A stretch of DNA of 64,000 bases. Origin: Litoditis marina. Lineage: Eukaryota; Nematoda; Chromadorea; Rhabditida; Rhabditidae. The position numbers were made by a program, and so were the translations under genes. This document shows positions 1 to 12,200 of the stretch, one piece after another. How positions within the stretch are numbered: position 1 is the stretch's first letter; each line of letters starts with the position of its first letter. The stretch is taken from positions 49,747,605-49,811,604 of the forward strand of contig OZ038433.1 in the NCBI GenBank assembly GCA_964036275.1, given 5' to 3'. The notes below the pieces were generated by a model, which worked only from the letters and a program-made list of their open reading frames with translations, was not told the DNA's origin and did no database searches.

Positions 1-707
1 TAATGAGTAATCATGTGCTTTTTCATTACATGTTTCTGAATTCTGCTGTGTTTTGCATGTATCATGTGACTATGGAACTGACTAATCGTTTATATAACAT
101 CTATGCATACGTGTCAAAATTAAGGATGTTTTCATTGTCAGGCACGTTTTATTGCTAAATACTGTCTCCGACACGGATTTATAGAAAAACGTGACCAATT
201 TGTGCATTCATCTTCGAAAGAACACGGATTTCAGCGCCGGTCGATAATTGGTCGACAATTTGAGAATAACACTCATTGTTGAGTGGATGACTAGACAAAA
301 AAGAGGGATCTTATGCATTTTCTGAAAATCTACTCTAAAGTTCTGGTCAACCGACCAGAAAAGTAGAACAGAATAGACAAATTCGGAAACACCACATGCG
401 CGTGTGAGCTGCTCCAATGTTCTCATTGAAATTGACATTTTATCCCTTCCCTCGTTTGGAGTACGAGACGCTTTGTAACCGTTTGAGCATTTTTAAGAAG
501 GGCAGAATGGAAATCTAGTTTAGGTACCCCGGTGTACCTAAACATAACGTTGCGCGCGAAACAGACTAAAACATGTGAACGGTATGCAAAATAGGTTGGT
601 TAGTTTGAATAAAGAATAGTATTTATGAGTTTCTCTCGAGCAGCTCTTCCATACTGACTTTCCTTTCTGTGCCCTTTCAATGGCACAACATCACCCGAAT
701 GTCTCAG
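1..707. other. intron or upstream sequence of the P450 gene, no exon recognised
   Basis: The first recognisable P450 exon starts at 708 in the middle of the protein, so this stretch is most likely intron that continues off the left edge. It holds a diverged copy of the CACGTG-bearing MITE (about 1-90, inverted) and, at 600-690, a ~75 bp dispersed repeat also found at 27995-28075. A 76-codon minus-strand frame at 208-438 is open but resembles nothing and has no supporting splice or promoter signals. No N-terminal P450 exon (membrane anchor or proline-rich hinge) could be found here. Confidence 0.5.
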
Positions 708-3700
708 GTGGTGCTCACGGGGTGGTCCAGATCGACGGCGAGAAATGGCGAGAGCAACGACGGTTCTCTCTCCACGTCCTCAGAGATTTTGGCGTCGGAC
801 GAGCTTTGATGGAGGAAAAGATCATGAGTGAGGTATAGTACGTATGCTAGAAGATCCCGGCACCTCCATCCCATCCGGTGCCTCCTGAAATATACGCCAT
901 TTCTCTGGTCTTACATCCCGCAGAAATAGTTAGGCGGAGTGAGAGACGCAGGATGGGATGAAGGTGCCGGGATCTTCCAGCATACGTCCTTACGGAGACT
1001 AATACAAAACACAAGCTATTTGCTCAGTGAATGTTTTTATTCTGACTCGAACTATGTAAACAGTACTTCCGAATACTCTCTGTAATAGGCTATCGAAACC
1101 GAATCTGAGAATTGTTATGTTTTCGATACCACACACGTTACAAAAAGAGACTAAAGTTTGTACTGATCAATTGGAGAATATTTTCCTTTCCTCTTCCATT
1201 CAGAGAACATTTCCGTATAATAGATTGACAGTCAAAATTATTTTTCCTCTGATTCAGATCTTTTTTGTTGAGCAGCGTTAAAATTGTGAACCCAGACCGA
1301 ATTTCAGGTGGACGCTTTTTCCACTTTTCTCCTCGAACAGAAAGGACCATTCGAGATTCACAGTCTGATTGCGGTTTGTGTGGGAAACATCATCAACAAC
1401 ATGCTGTTCGGAGTCCGCTTCCCTCAAGTCAGCTGTAATTTCATGTTATTGATATACATGATAATGCATTATTATTACTGTTAGTAACTTGCGCAGTCAC
1501 GTGAAACATAATCGACATAGCATAACTCAGAAACGCGCAATGACAGAATGCACTTCCCCTCATTAGAATGCTGATTTTACATGACTGCTCAATTTACTTC
1601 TAGTTGATTCGGAACTCGTTTGGAACAAACTCAAAAAGGCATTTTCCAAGATTCCAGTTCGAAACGAAAAACAGCATTTAGATACTGGAAAGTTCTAGAT
1701 CTCGCAGTTAACTCGTAACTCACAACTCGATCTTTTAAACGGTAGTACGTACTTCCTATTTTGATACTTATTTGATAATGTTGTGCGATGTTAAAGCGGG
1801 ACGATTATGTTGAGCAATCCTGCTTCAACGGTCCTTTGAACAGTAATTAGAAAATGTATTGCAATTTGAAGAACTAAAGCTTTGCGATTGGTCCACATAA
1901 TCGTCCTTCTTTAAACACCCATGTTTTTTACAGGGATCGTCAGAGATGCACCACCTTCACGGCCTACTGGACCAGCAATCGCAACTGGTTGTCAACCCCA
2001 TCATGGGACTCTACATCGTGGCTCCCATAACGACCAGAATACCGCTGCTGAACAGCAAATGGAATCAACTCATGTACCTCAGAGAGCAGTTGTGGTCGTT
2101 TCTGGGAAAACAAGTAAAGGTTCGTTGAATTCATCATGAGATATGTTCCTTTTATTCCTGCTTTTTTTTACAAAATTATAGTGCTGTATTGCAAAGGATT
2201 GTATGTTAAATGTACAATCACATGGGAGCGTTGATCAGACTACAAAGTGCAAAAAATTCGTCAAGAATATAAATAAGCGCACTTTTCCTGTACTCGCTTG
2301 TTTCGGTAACTGCGTCATTCATTGTATTGATTGAGCCGCGGTCGCCTGCCGCTCGGCGTCTGCAGTTAGATGCAGCACTTGATAGCAGCATTCGATTTCA
2401 TTTATGTACACCTCTAAATACTTACTATGACTGGGTAATGAGCTGGAAGAGCGTATACTGAGTTGAATTGATTTTCACCACAAAAGTAGACGCATTGTTG
2501 GAAATAAGAAACGACGCATATATAAAGTGCGTGCCACATTCAGCCAACCTAAACAGTCAGAACAAATTAACTTCATCAACACCGTGTATTCTATCACTTC
2601 AACCCAATTTATATGTAGATGCCACCCTTGCTAATTAGTTTTTGATTTATATTATAATATATATTTTTTCAAACTTGTTGCTTTGAATTTACAACTTGTT
2701 AATGTGTTCCAAATTAGGAGCACAAAGAGCGCTTTGAGGATGGAACGCGAGGAGAGGATGATTTCACCTATATTTATCTTTCTGAGATGAAGAAACGGAA
2801 GGAAACTGGGCAGGACATGGGATATTTCGAGTGAGTGCTGAACTGTTTTCTAAAAACAAAACTTTCCGTCGATTTTCATCTTCTAAGATACTGAAATTTG
2901 TGTAATATGTAGGTATTATGAACAGACATTTTTGATATTCAATCGGTTATTAGTAGTATTTGACTTGAAATTCTCTATCTTTATAAGGCGATCTCGGAAA
3001 AAAAAATTTGTTGATATACTACTTGGATCGAAAACACATGTACAAAACTTAAAGTAGGATTGTCATTCATTCTTAGTTTTGCATTTTAAAATACACCCAA
3101 ATTCTATCGAGAATGGATGTATGATTTTCGTAGACTTATCTGCTCAAAAACTAGTTTATAAATGCATTTTGTTTATGAGTAAGACTGCTACATTCAAGTG
3201 AGTGGCAAATGACGATGCTGTTGCTTGACCTCTTCTTCGCTGGTATGGAAACCACTGTCACCACCCTCAAATGGGGCTTCCTACTCATCACGAAATACCC
3301 GGAGGTGAAAACTTTATAATAACGCAAAGATGAAAAACTTTCACCTATCTCATTGTGTCTCTATTCTTACCGATATCTTTTATCACACGCTTAACTCGCT
3401 AAATGAAGACATTCAAAGTCAACTGAATGTGACAAGAGTTTTATTCAGGCTGATGATGACGAGAGCAATAATTATCATAGTCTATGTGATTTTAAAACAT
3501 CAATAAAAGTATACAGAGCGGCAACTTGAGGTATTAAGTTCGGTTGTAACGTTCTGGTACCCAACCAACGATTAAATCGTCTCGGTTCGGAGTTGATAAA
3601 ACTTTTAGTTACATCTTTCACTGAGCATATTATACATAATACAATGTATTTCAGATTCAACGGAAAGTCCAGGCTGAGCTCGATCAGTTACAAAGGTCAA

Positions 3701-5711
3701 AGATTACTCTGGCTGATCGACCGAATCTACCCTTCACTCAAGCCACATTGAATGTAAGTTTATGTCAGATATTTTGACAGTCTAAACTAAACCCATTTAA
3801 CTCATAGAAGTGAGCCACTTTTGTTGATACTGTACGGTTCTTCAAACAAAGAGTGAAGTAAAAATGCAGCATGCATATTTATGCACATTCAATATGCGCC
3901 TTAAATACGCAACATTTATATTCCGAAAACGCTATTGGCTTTTATTTCCTTAATGAAAACGCAACGAAAAACTAGCAAGACACGGTATTCGAAAAACTAG
4001 ATTTTTTCCAAGTTTTTATTTGAAAAATTAACAGGTCGAGTGTTCAACTATACTCTAAAGTTCGTGCACATCATGAACGGATACCACAGCTCTGCAGGTT
4101 TTTCTCTCGCGAAAACGAAACTATTTAAAGTGTACAATCTATCGAAAAAGATTTTTATCGAGTTTTTTTCAGGAAATTCAGAGAATCGCCAATATTCTAC
4201 CAATAAACCTGCTGCGAACGGCAGCTGAAGACGTGAAAGTCGACGGATTCTCATACCCAAAGGGAACTCTCGTCATTCCCCAAATCTCCATACTAATGCA
4301 GGTATAGTATGTTCCGCCCCCTACAGCTATACTATGTATATATTATTTTTATTAATATATTTATATTTATTACTATATATTCTATTTAGCTATTTATACT
4401 TGCCTTTTCTTTTCATACGAATGCCGGTCGGTTGTTGGTCTTTCGAATCGATCCAATAATTACATAGTTAAATAGGCTAGACGAGACATTCGCACACGAT
4501 TCATATTGCAGCCACTGTTGTTGACTGTTAGTCAATTGCACAGTCACGTGAAACGTGTTAACACAGCAGAACTCAGAAACGTGCAATAACAAAGTACATG
4601 ATTCCTCATTAAGTTCTGACTTCACGTGACTATTCAATTTCTTATAGTATTCTTTCACAAATATTGGTCCTTTCGCAGATAAAAAGTACGGATCAAATTT
4701 GAGTTGTAGGCTGGACAGCATTATTTGTTTGAATACAAAATATATCCTTCGGTACGGTGATCAAATTACAAAAACCGCCAAACGGAACACTATTACATTA
4801 TCGTTTCCGGTAGATTCACCAATTACTTGGAGCGATTAGTATTTGCATATCCGTTCTATTCATTAAACAATATTTTAAAGTTAATGAAATTTGTTCATAC
4901 CAATCGAGGCGAGAATGAGACTTTGTCTATATGCTAGGTGAAACATTTGCAAACGGTTCCGATTGCAGGAGTCAAAAATTCGTATATTTATGAATGTTTA
5001 GAAGTCAATTTGCGCCCTTGAATCGCTTAATTACTAGGCCATGTTGAAAAGTCATCTGTTTCATAACATCCCGTTCCGACTTCATACCTATTTGCTTGAA
5101 AACTATGCTACTAGAATGGACGACGAATTACGAATTAACGAATTGAAGTTGAGCTGGCGAGTTCAAAGGTTCAAAGGTTTTATGAAATTGTAATTTTCAT
5201 ACTCATAAATAACGAGAACTATATGTGTAAGACGTCAAGCCCAATACATCCCAATTTTTAGACAGTTTTTAGAGAAAAGCACGGTCCACCAGCGTTGTGG
5301 ATCACGAGTTCACGCTACGTCTAGATAAATTCAACCTTACATAATGTATCCAGTTAACGAATTTTGACCATTTCGGTTTATCCATTATCCTATTTACAGG
5401 ATCCGTCCATTTTTCCGGAGCCGAAAGAATTCCGGCCAGAACGGTTTCTCGACGAAGAGGGAAAGCTGAAACGTTTCGACGAGTTCATCCCGTTTTCAAT
5501 CGGAAAACGGCAATGTTTGGGCGAATCTCTGGCCAGAGCCGAACTTTTTCTCATTTTCAGTAATCTGCTGAAAAACTTCACGTTTGAACCAGCGCCGGGT
5601 GCGCAACTCTCAACTCAGAGAATCATAGGTCTCACGGTCTCCCCACCAAAGTACAACTGTGTTGTAACGCCCAGAAAGAAGGACGGGAACCAAAATACAA
5701 TTATTGATTAA
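708..5711 (+). CDS. cytochrome P450, CYP2 clan (nematode CYP33-like), 3' part of gene
   Basis: Heme-thiolate monooxygenase, expected on the ER membrane and oxidising lipophilic substrates. Nine exons join without a phase conflict: 708-832, 1308-1427, 1934-2119, 2718-2830, 3199-3304, 3655-3753, 4173-4301 and 5400-5711; the exon before 708 is outside the window or unseen. About 395 residues are encoded, so roughly the first 100 of a ~500-residue P450 are missing. Visible family marks, in order: WREQR (C-helix WxxxR), AGMETT in the I-helix exon (3199-3304), EIQR (K-helix ExxR, 4173), FRPERF, and the heme loop FSIGKRQCLG with its cysteine ligand. The stop is TAA at 5709-5711 and AATAAA lies at 5900-5905. 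Introns 1, 2 and 7 carry MITE copies. Family is certain; subfamily CYP33-like is inferred from overall pattern. (The count is eight listed exons plus at least one outside.). Confidence 0.93.
838..988. mobile_element. palindromic MITE, family A (GTACGTATGCTAG ends)
   Basis: A ~150 bp element whose ends are inverted copies of each other (left GTACGTATGCTAGAAGATCC, right complement of GATCTTCCAGCATACG). Related copies sit at 29614-29781 and 35064-35232. It lies in P450 intron 1 and its left end begins five bases after the GT of the splice donor at 833. No coding capacity. Confidence 0.8.
1480..1605. mobile_element. MITE, family B (CAGTCACGTGAAAC ends)
   Basis: A ~125 bp non-coding element with inverted ends: it begins GTTAGTAACTTGCGCAGTCA and finishes with the rough complement (CATGACTGCTCAATTTACTT). 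It lies in P450 intron 2. Family members share an inner tract reading AACTCAGAAACG, then a short AT-rich spacer. Confidence 0.75.
4527..4648. mobile_element. MITE, family B copy
   Basis: Begins GTTAGTCAATTGCACAGTCA followed by CGTGAAAC, and ends CACGTGACTATTCAATTTCT. It sits in P450 intron 7 and both ends carry the palindrome CACGTG. Confidence 0.8.
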
Positions 5712-5756
5712 GTCCACACTTTTGTTTGTTATTCATTTTATATACTAAGTCAATGG

Positions 5757-5872
5757 AAAGTCACGTGAAAAGAAAAAAAAAGATCAGCACGTTTGAATGT
5801 TTTCATCTTAATTTATTGAAGTGTTATGTGTTTCACACGTTTCACGTGACTTTAAAGTTGACTAGCAGTGCA
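5757..5872. mobile_element. diverged family B-like foldback element
   Basis: GGAAAGTCACGTGAAAAG at the left and TTTCACGTGACTTTAAAGTT at the right form imperfect inverted ends around a ~115 bp core. It overlaps the P450 3' UTR. A comparable diverged element lies at 16853-16948 (GGTCACGTGCAACGTG and ACACGTGACAATGTAG). Confidence 0.5.
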
Positions 5873-5899
5873 CTGATTCTGCTAACAAGTTTTGTATTT

Positions 5900-5905
5900 A
5901 ATAAA
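5900..5905 (+). terminator. poly(A) signal of the P450 gene
   Basis: A canonical AATAAA hexamer lies about 190 bases after the P450 stop codon. It is the first one downstream on this strand and fits nematode 3' UTR lengths. Confidence 0.5.
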
Positions 5906-6577
5906 GCGTTATTCCTTAAACTCTTCTACCAATCCGAAAAAAATCAGCAAGAAATTGATTTCGCGCTATCTATACTAGGTACAAAACATTAGAATGAGTT
6001 ACAAAACTCGACTTGCATTCTATGAAATAGAACGAGATAAATAACAACAACAATTGTCATCGATTTCTGTACGGAAAAATTACTTAATCGGTAGCACTTA
6101 TGTTAGAGAATATTCGTCAGATAACAAAATAAAACATTTTTAAAAAGATTTCTTAACGTACACGTTCTGACTCTTCTCGCCATATTCACACAACAAGTAG
6201 AGATGGTTTACTCTATTCACTATGACCTTAGCTACTCTTTTTTCATTTAATTTTTCTCTTTCTTCTCTCTTTTTCTTTTCTTCTCTTTTTTAGAGCCTCG
6301 AACAATAGCCTAAGAAGTCAGCATCATAAAGGCCCATAAAGTGTGTTGTAGCTCATAGGGCTACACCATTTCTTGATATATGGCGCACTGCTGTACGCCA
6401 GACGGCCCTGCCTGTTTACCATCTCCATAACTCATCAGGTCAAATGCGTGTCCTGAAACACTCAAGTGGATTAAAACTAAACAACGATATTGATGACGTA
6501 GCAGTGTGGAATAAAACAGCTAAAAACTGTGTATTACACATAGGATGGAAATAGGTTCGAACAGAGCAAGGTGTATA

Positions 6578-6704
6578 CTGCTAGTAAATTGCACAGTCAC
6601 GTGAAACATATTAAACACAGCAGAACTCTGAAGCGTGCCATGACAAAGTGCACGATTCCTCCCTAGAATGCTAACTTTACGTGACTATTCAATTTATTTT
6701 TAGT
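6578..6704. mobile_element. MITE, family B copy
   Basis: Begins CTAGTAAATTGCACAGTCAC and ends ACGTGACTATTCAATTTATT, flanked by TAG/TA on both sides, which would fit a TA target duplication. It lies between the P450 gene and the small gene at 6889. Confidence 0.8.
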
Positions 6705-6888
6705 AAATCATGAGTATAGTAAGTATAATAGTATGAATAAGTACTACACACTCAAAAGGTGCATATATGAGCGAGGAACACGTTTATCAACATTGATGAT
6801 ATATCTGTGTGCGAAATCTCAATCGATTGTTTAGTATATAGTGTTCGACAACTGTTTGTCACACGGGGCAGCTTAAAGTTTGTGAACT

Positions 6889-7315
6889 ATGAACATCTCG
6901 AAAAAAGTACAACGGCTACAGTGTAGTGAAGGTTCAATTCTCCACAAAACTATAACCAGATTTTAGTTATTTCAGTGATTTTTGCTGAGAGTTCAAACAT
7001 AATTTATTGTTGGATTTCTTTGTAAATGTATATCGTTCAATGTGATGAATGTTTCACTTCCTGTATAAGTATGAGACTGATCCCAGTTTACAGTTTTTTT
7101 ACAGCATTATTTAAAAACAATGTTCAACAGATGAAGATCTTTTCTTGAACGAAGATCATTGGTATTATCAGTTTGTTCAAATGTTTCAGGATTATCAAAG
7201 TTTTGTCAAAGCCTGGCGAGCAGGCGCTGGGCGTTACGCAAGACGCAATATTAGTTGCGAAGGCACAACGAAAAGAGATCCGCCGCCTTTGGTAGAGCCG
7301 ACGAAAGAAGCGTAA
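6889..7315 (+). CDS. possible small gene, 76-residue protein of unknown function
   Basis: Two exons fit together in phase: 6889-6931 (ATG start, beginning MNISKKVQRLQCSE) and 7131-7315, after an acceptor TTCAACAG, ending TAA. The second exon encodes DEDLFLNEDHWYYQF, then VQMFQDYQSFVKAWRAGAG, then RYARRNISCEG and a proline-rich tail PPPLVEPTKEA. The composition and lack of stops look coding. The family is not recognised. An alternative acceptor, AATGTTTCAG at 7180-7189, would start the exon at 7190 in the same frame. The first exon is the weakest part: its donor (G|GTTCAA) is ordinary and its ATG has no independent support. It could also be a 3' fragment of a longer gene. Confidence 0.35.
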
Positions 7316-9240
7316 ATCACGGACAGCTAATTGGAGCCAGAACTGTGTAATGGGATATAGCACTGCTGAAACATTTCAGCAAAATTGAAGAATGCGGGTT
7401 ACCAGACTAACTACTTTACAATACTAAAACTTAATGTGGACTGAATAACTGTATTGTACGAGATGAAGATGAAAGAATGAAACCATAGCAAAAAAAGCTA
7501 TTTATCGAGATCGTCAAAATAAGTTCAGGAGGGTTTTTTTCACGAAAAGAGTACAGAAAATGGCTATACCTTAAAGAGGTTGAAATTTGGTTGGAATTGA
7601 CAATGAATTGAATTGTTTTTTTTCGGAATTGATTGATTACCGTACTACTTACCGTACTACACTTCTACTTGAAGACTGCTATCAATAGAATATAATAGAT
7701 TTATTCGCTTACAATAGATGGTCAAGTTTGTTTCGCGACAGAAACTGCTTATTCAAGAAGAGTTTCGCATAGTTTTTCATTCGAGACAACTTCCGTAGCA
7801 AGGTGGTGATAAGTGGCTATCTCCAACAAGTTTTTTACTCGTCAATGAGTCGGAGTACACAAAGCGAGAGAAAAAAAGCTTGCTTGCACTTCGAATAAAA
7901 TTTAGAGTGTTTAACGAGCGAACATGAAAGTTAGGAGTATTCACAGATTACCAAGTAGTGCCAAAGGTGACTTGAGTTGGAGCCCGATTGAGCGAGCTTG
8001 GTAACATCTCACTTATCTCTTCAAAGTTCTGAATAGGCATGGCAAAGTGTCAACAAACGAAAACGCTCATTCTCAGTAGTTAAGAAGAGCAAGCCAATTG
8101 ATCTCCGTTTTCTATTGTGATTTATCCTTCATTTCTAATTTGAGTTACAAACATATTGAATTAAACGTAGTCTGTGGACATGCAAGTGAGTAATAGTTTC
8201 TGTCCGATATCACGAACTTCAATCAGATTAGGTTTCTCACAGTGATTCGTCTAGAAATATTTGTACATTTTTAGATTAGAAGGTTGTAGGCGATTCGGGC
8301 CCACTAATCGATTGGAAAATCATTTTCAGACATTTCATTTAGCGCGTTTCTTTCAGCATCTCAGAACCACTCCAATGTTCCAATAGATGATACGGTAGTT
8401 TTCTTTGTAACAGGATACGAGAACAGAGGGTGTATTAGTACTAAAGAAGACCCGTTGATCTGTGTAAAACGAGAATACTCTTTGAGGTCGAGAAGAGAAA
8501 CCGATCGAGACCTACGAAAACTCCTATAAATAGGTAACTGGGTTTGATACAAATTAAATTTCCAAGCAAAACTGTGATGCAGCCGAATGTGTTATTGTAC
8601 AGTGTACGCGTGTTAATAGGAAATTGAAAAGCGGAAGCACGGTCTTATAACTTCAAACCGTGATACTAATCGAAGAAAATACTCATATTTCAAATGTTTC
8701 GTTTAGAACAGTATGCGATAGAACACGATATCCCAATTTTCCGCACATCGCTTTTGCGAGACTATCATTTTTAGCTTATCCATCACTTGCTGTCACCCAT
8801 TATTTGAGAATAACACATCACGTTTTATGAGAACCAGGAAACATTCGAATGGAATAAGAACTGAAACTTTGGAACCTTGTTTATTACCCGTGCTAATTTG
8901 TCGAAGTCCCCAGTTGACTGTCTTTTGACAGTAACATGTTGTGGTTACTAATCCGAATGAGAACCAAACTGATAGAATAGTCCTTGAAACGGTTATAATC
9001 TATCTATCTCCACGAAATAGCCCTCAATTGCCTGGCTGACTACCATAACCCTCACTGCGAGTGAGTGTGCGGAGCAGGGAGGGCGCCAGACGAGCAGCGT
9101 GTGCCGGCTCTCTCCACCCTTCGAAGACAGCTACAACGCGCCTGCTACTCCACCTGACGCTCCAACTGTTCCTGCCCAAAAACTTGCCCGATTTCGATTT
9201 TTGATTCAACTTTTGAGGGGAAATTCGAAAAGTAAACCAA
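7316..9240. other. intergenic region upstream of hlh-1
   Basis: No coding exon was recognised. The last 200 bases (about 9040-9240) are markedly richer in G and C than their surroundings and directly precede the hlh-1 ATG, so they probably contain the promoter and 5' UTR. Possible E-boxes (CANNTG) are CAGTTG at about 8912 and CAACTG at about 9164. E-box autoregulation is known for C. elegans hlh-1, but these short matches alone prove nothing. Confidence 0.5.
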
Positions 9241-12200
9241 ATGAACGGCGACTGTCAGTACGACCCGATTTACGGTTACACGCAGAGCCCGCGGTTACTG
9301 CAGACCACGGTTGCTAGCGACATCACTACTCTGACCACATTCCCCGCAGCCCAGTCTACCGACTACAGTGCCGTCAACACCTATGATCTCTACAGGTTAG
9401 CTTTTGTTCTCAAGTTTATAGAACCAGTGAAACATTGAGTCTTTCAAAGAGTATTTGTCCTAATGTAAACTTGAAGTCCAAGTTAGTGGAGCTTAGTTTG
9501 TGACATAAACATTACGCAGGCCATAGAAATTTGGAAAATCAACTTTGAAGAAGAGCATCATTATTTTGAACCTACTGTTTCGTATGAAACAATAAGATAG
9601 GTTGAAATCTATCTTAAAAATAGGAAGCCGATCATGCACTGAGCGTTACGTATTAGTTCACGTCGATCTTGTTTTCCTCTTGTGTTCTTTGTTATCCTCT
9701 CAAGAAAACGTCCTGTATTGTCCAAATCTCTCAAGCAATATTTTATATTTCGCACAAAAACCTGAAAATAGTCGAGCGTTTTTTCATGGAAAAAAAAAGT
9801 TTACTCCGAACACATTTTGTCTCGAAAAGTTATGGTCGCCTTCAAGCATGTGCAGTGAGAAGCGGGAAAGTTTTGATTTGAGAAGCGAGAAAGTTTTGAT
9901 CAGTAAGATGTTTCACACAGTGCATATCAACTAGTTTGGACATGAGTAACTTAATTATTTTCTCTTGGGGCACTCGATTGTATAGCGTCTCGAAAAGAAA
10001 AGAATTTCTCTCTAGCTTCGAATGGAGCAACTTGTGTATACACAATATTCTGAGAAAGTAGTGAATATATAGGCTGGTTTGCTGAATGAGAAGGACATTA
10101 ATTAGTAACTCGCTGCAGAAGGGGTGAAAGCTATGTATGGACCATCGCGCAACTTTCGAAATGATGAAACATGCTAAAAAGGTATCAATAGATTAGCTGG
10201 ATGTTTCACTCGGAGAATATAAACCAGTGACTGGTGGCAGAAGGGTCGACTCGACCAACTGCCTTCTAGTACCACCTGATTCGGGAACGCCAGTTGTGCT
10301 ACATGTGCTACTCCCAATTGTTCCTGCACACGTCATGTGTGCCAACTAAGCGATATTGCCAGAAACTTGTCAATTTATCAAGTAATTTTTCCATTTTTGA
10401 TAACTTACAACTTAGAAAGTGAGAAGTTTACCAGTTTTTCGGTAGTTGAGTAAAAAGGACCAGTCTCAGTCAGCCGAAGTTTTCATTGTAGCTCCTAAGA
10501 GGGTTTTGTCATTCTTCTGCTCGAGTTCAGTCAGATTACTGTATTCTTCGACCAGCTAACCAAACAATTACTGTAGTCTGGGGCTGAGATGATGAATGAT
10601 AGCTGAGATAGCTGACAACTGTCGGCACCCGGGCCGAAATAACAGTGTAAAGTAGGCTAGGAAGGTGTACTCAACAAGAATATACGGACATAGAACAGCT
10701 AGCCGTGGATTTAGTGGCAATAAGATGATACAACTTACATTGAAATAGTGATAGGGGCTTGTCACTAACATACGGACGAATGTTGCACGCTTAGATATAG
10801 TTACGGTCATTCCAACTGAGACTTGGCAGCGTGCCAATGAATATTCCAGGCTGTTATTCACCACTTTGTAGTTTTTCAAACAACCGCAAATGTTTATCAA
10901 CGGTTGTTCAGTTTCATAAGAACACGTAAACAAAAATGTTTCTAGAATACACATTTTTTCTATAAGAAATAGGCATCTGAAAATCTTGGCAAGATGCCAA
11001 CGGGTCTCAGTGGGAATGAAACGAACTATAGTAAATGGCGCCATAATTTCAACATCAACAAAATATGATACAATCTGGATTTAATTTAATGAAAAAAATG
11101 TTCATGTTTCAGTTTTAGTAACAGATAATAAACAGGACTGTTACATTGTCAACGAACACGTGAATGTTCACACTGATAGCACAAACAATTCTATTATTCA
11201 TTTTAGTTACATACCGTATTGAAGAAGTTGAGTTTTCTCGATGTTCCTCACATGTTAACTAAGCAAACGTTGACCATTGCCGACAAAAATAGGTAGTAGG
11301 TCAAATGAGTGTCAATTCACAGTATCTAATCTTACCGTTCAGCAGGACCTACAACACGTACTACCAGCCGTACGCGGGTCAGTCCACGTCCTCTACCACA
11401 TTCTACCCCGAACTCACCTCGTTCGCAGTACAAAGAACAGCCGATTTTCCCGGGACCGAAACGAAGGCAGTCAAGGAGGAGAAAGATGGTGAGTTGAAAC
11501 ATTTAAACGACTTGGAGTGATATGAGACCTTGTTAGTAGGCAAAGCTCTAAATAATTGAATGAGAAGTACTGGAATTCGAGTTGGTTAATTCACATTAGT
11601 ATGTAAATAACATACTTACCAAACTTTTCGAGAGCTGGCGCACTTTGTTTATGTTCTCTGTTGTAGGGACTGGTCAAATGTTCCTGGGAAAATCAACTTT
11701 TTCATTAAAAAGCGGTTTACTCATTGCCATAGATTGGCGCAAAGGAGTCTTCTAACATGCTGCTTTGTGTTGTAGGACGGGACGCTTTCAATTGCGTAAC
11801 TCTTTCTTGAGTGATTCGAAAGCGGAATTAGTAATGAAAGTTGTTAAATGGTTGTTCATCAATCAAACACATAATTGGTTTTGTGTAAATTTTCTTGTGG
11901 CTTTCCGACTTTTTCAATTTAACTCATGCCAATGTTACATTGGTCCTTTATACAATGCTGTTCAGTTGGTAGCTGGTGTTCATCCCGACCTCAGAATCAT
12001 GAACTTAGTTATCTTGATAAATAGATGTACGAAATTGATGAATAGAAGGTGTAAAAAAACACGTTTGTTTAGAGATTTGCGAGTTTTAAAATCTTTCTAT
12101 AACGTGCTAATCAGTTTTAGATGCCATTCTGCATTCGACCAACCTTTCTGGGGAGGACGGATCTCTTGATGTGAATGATCCCAACAATCCGCCTAGAAGA

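Noticed and set aside
208..438. 76-codon minus-strand open frame
   Set aside because: It resembles no family, has no convincing splice partners and lies in the probable intron of the P450 gene; it is of a length expected by chance.
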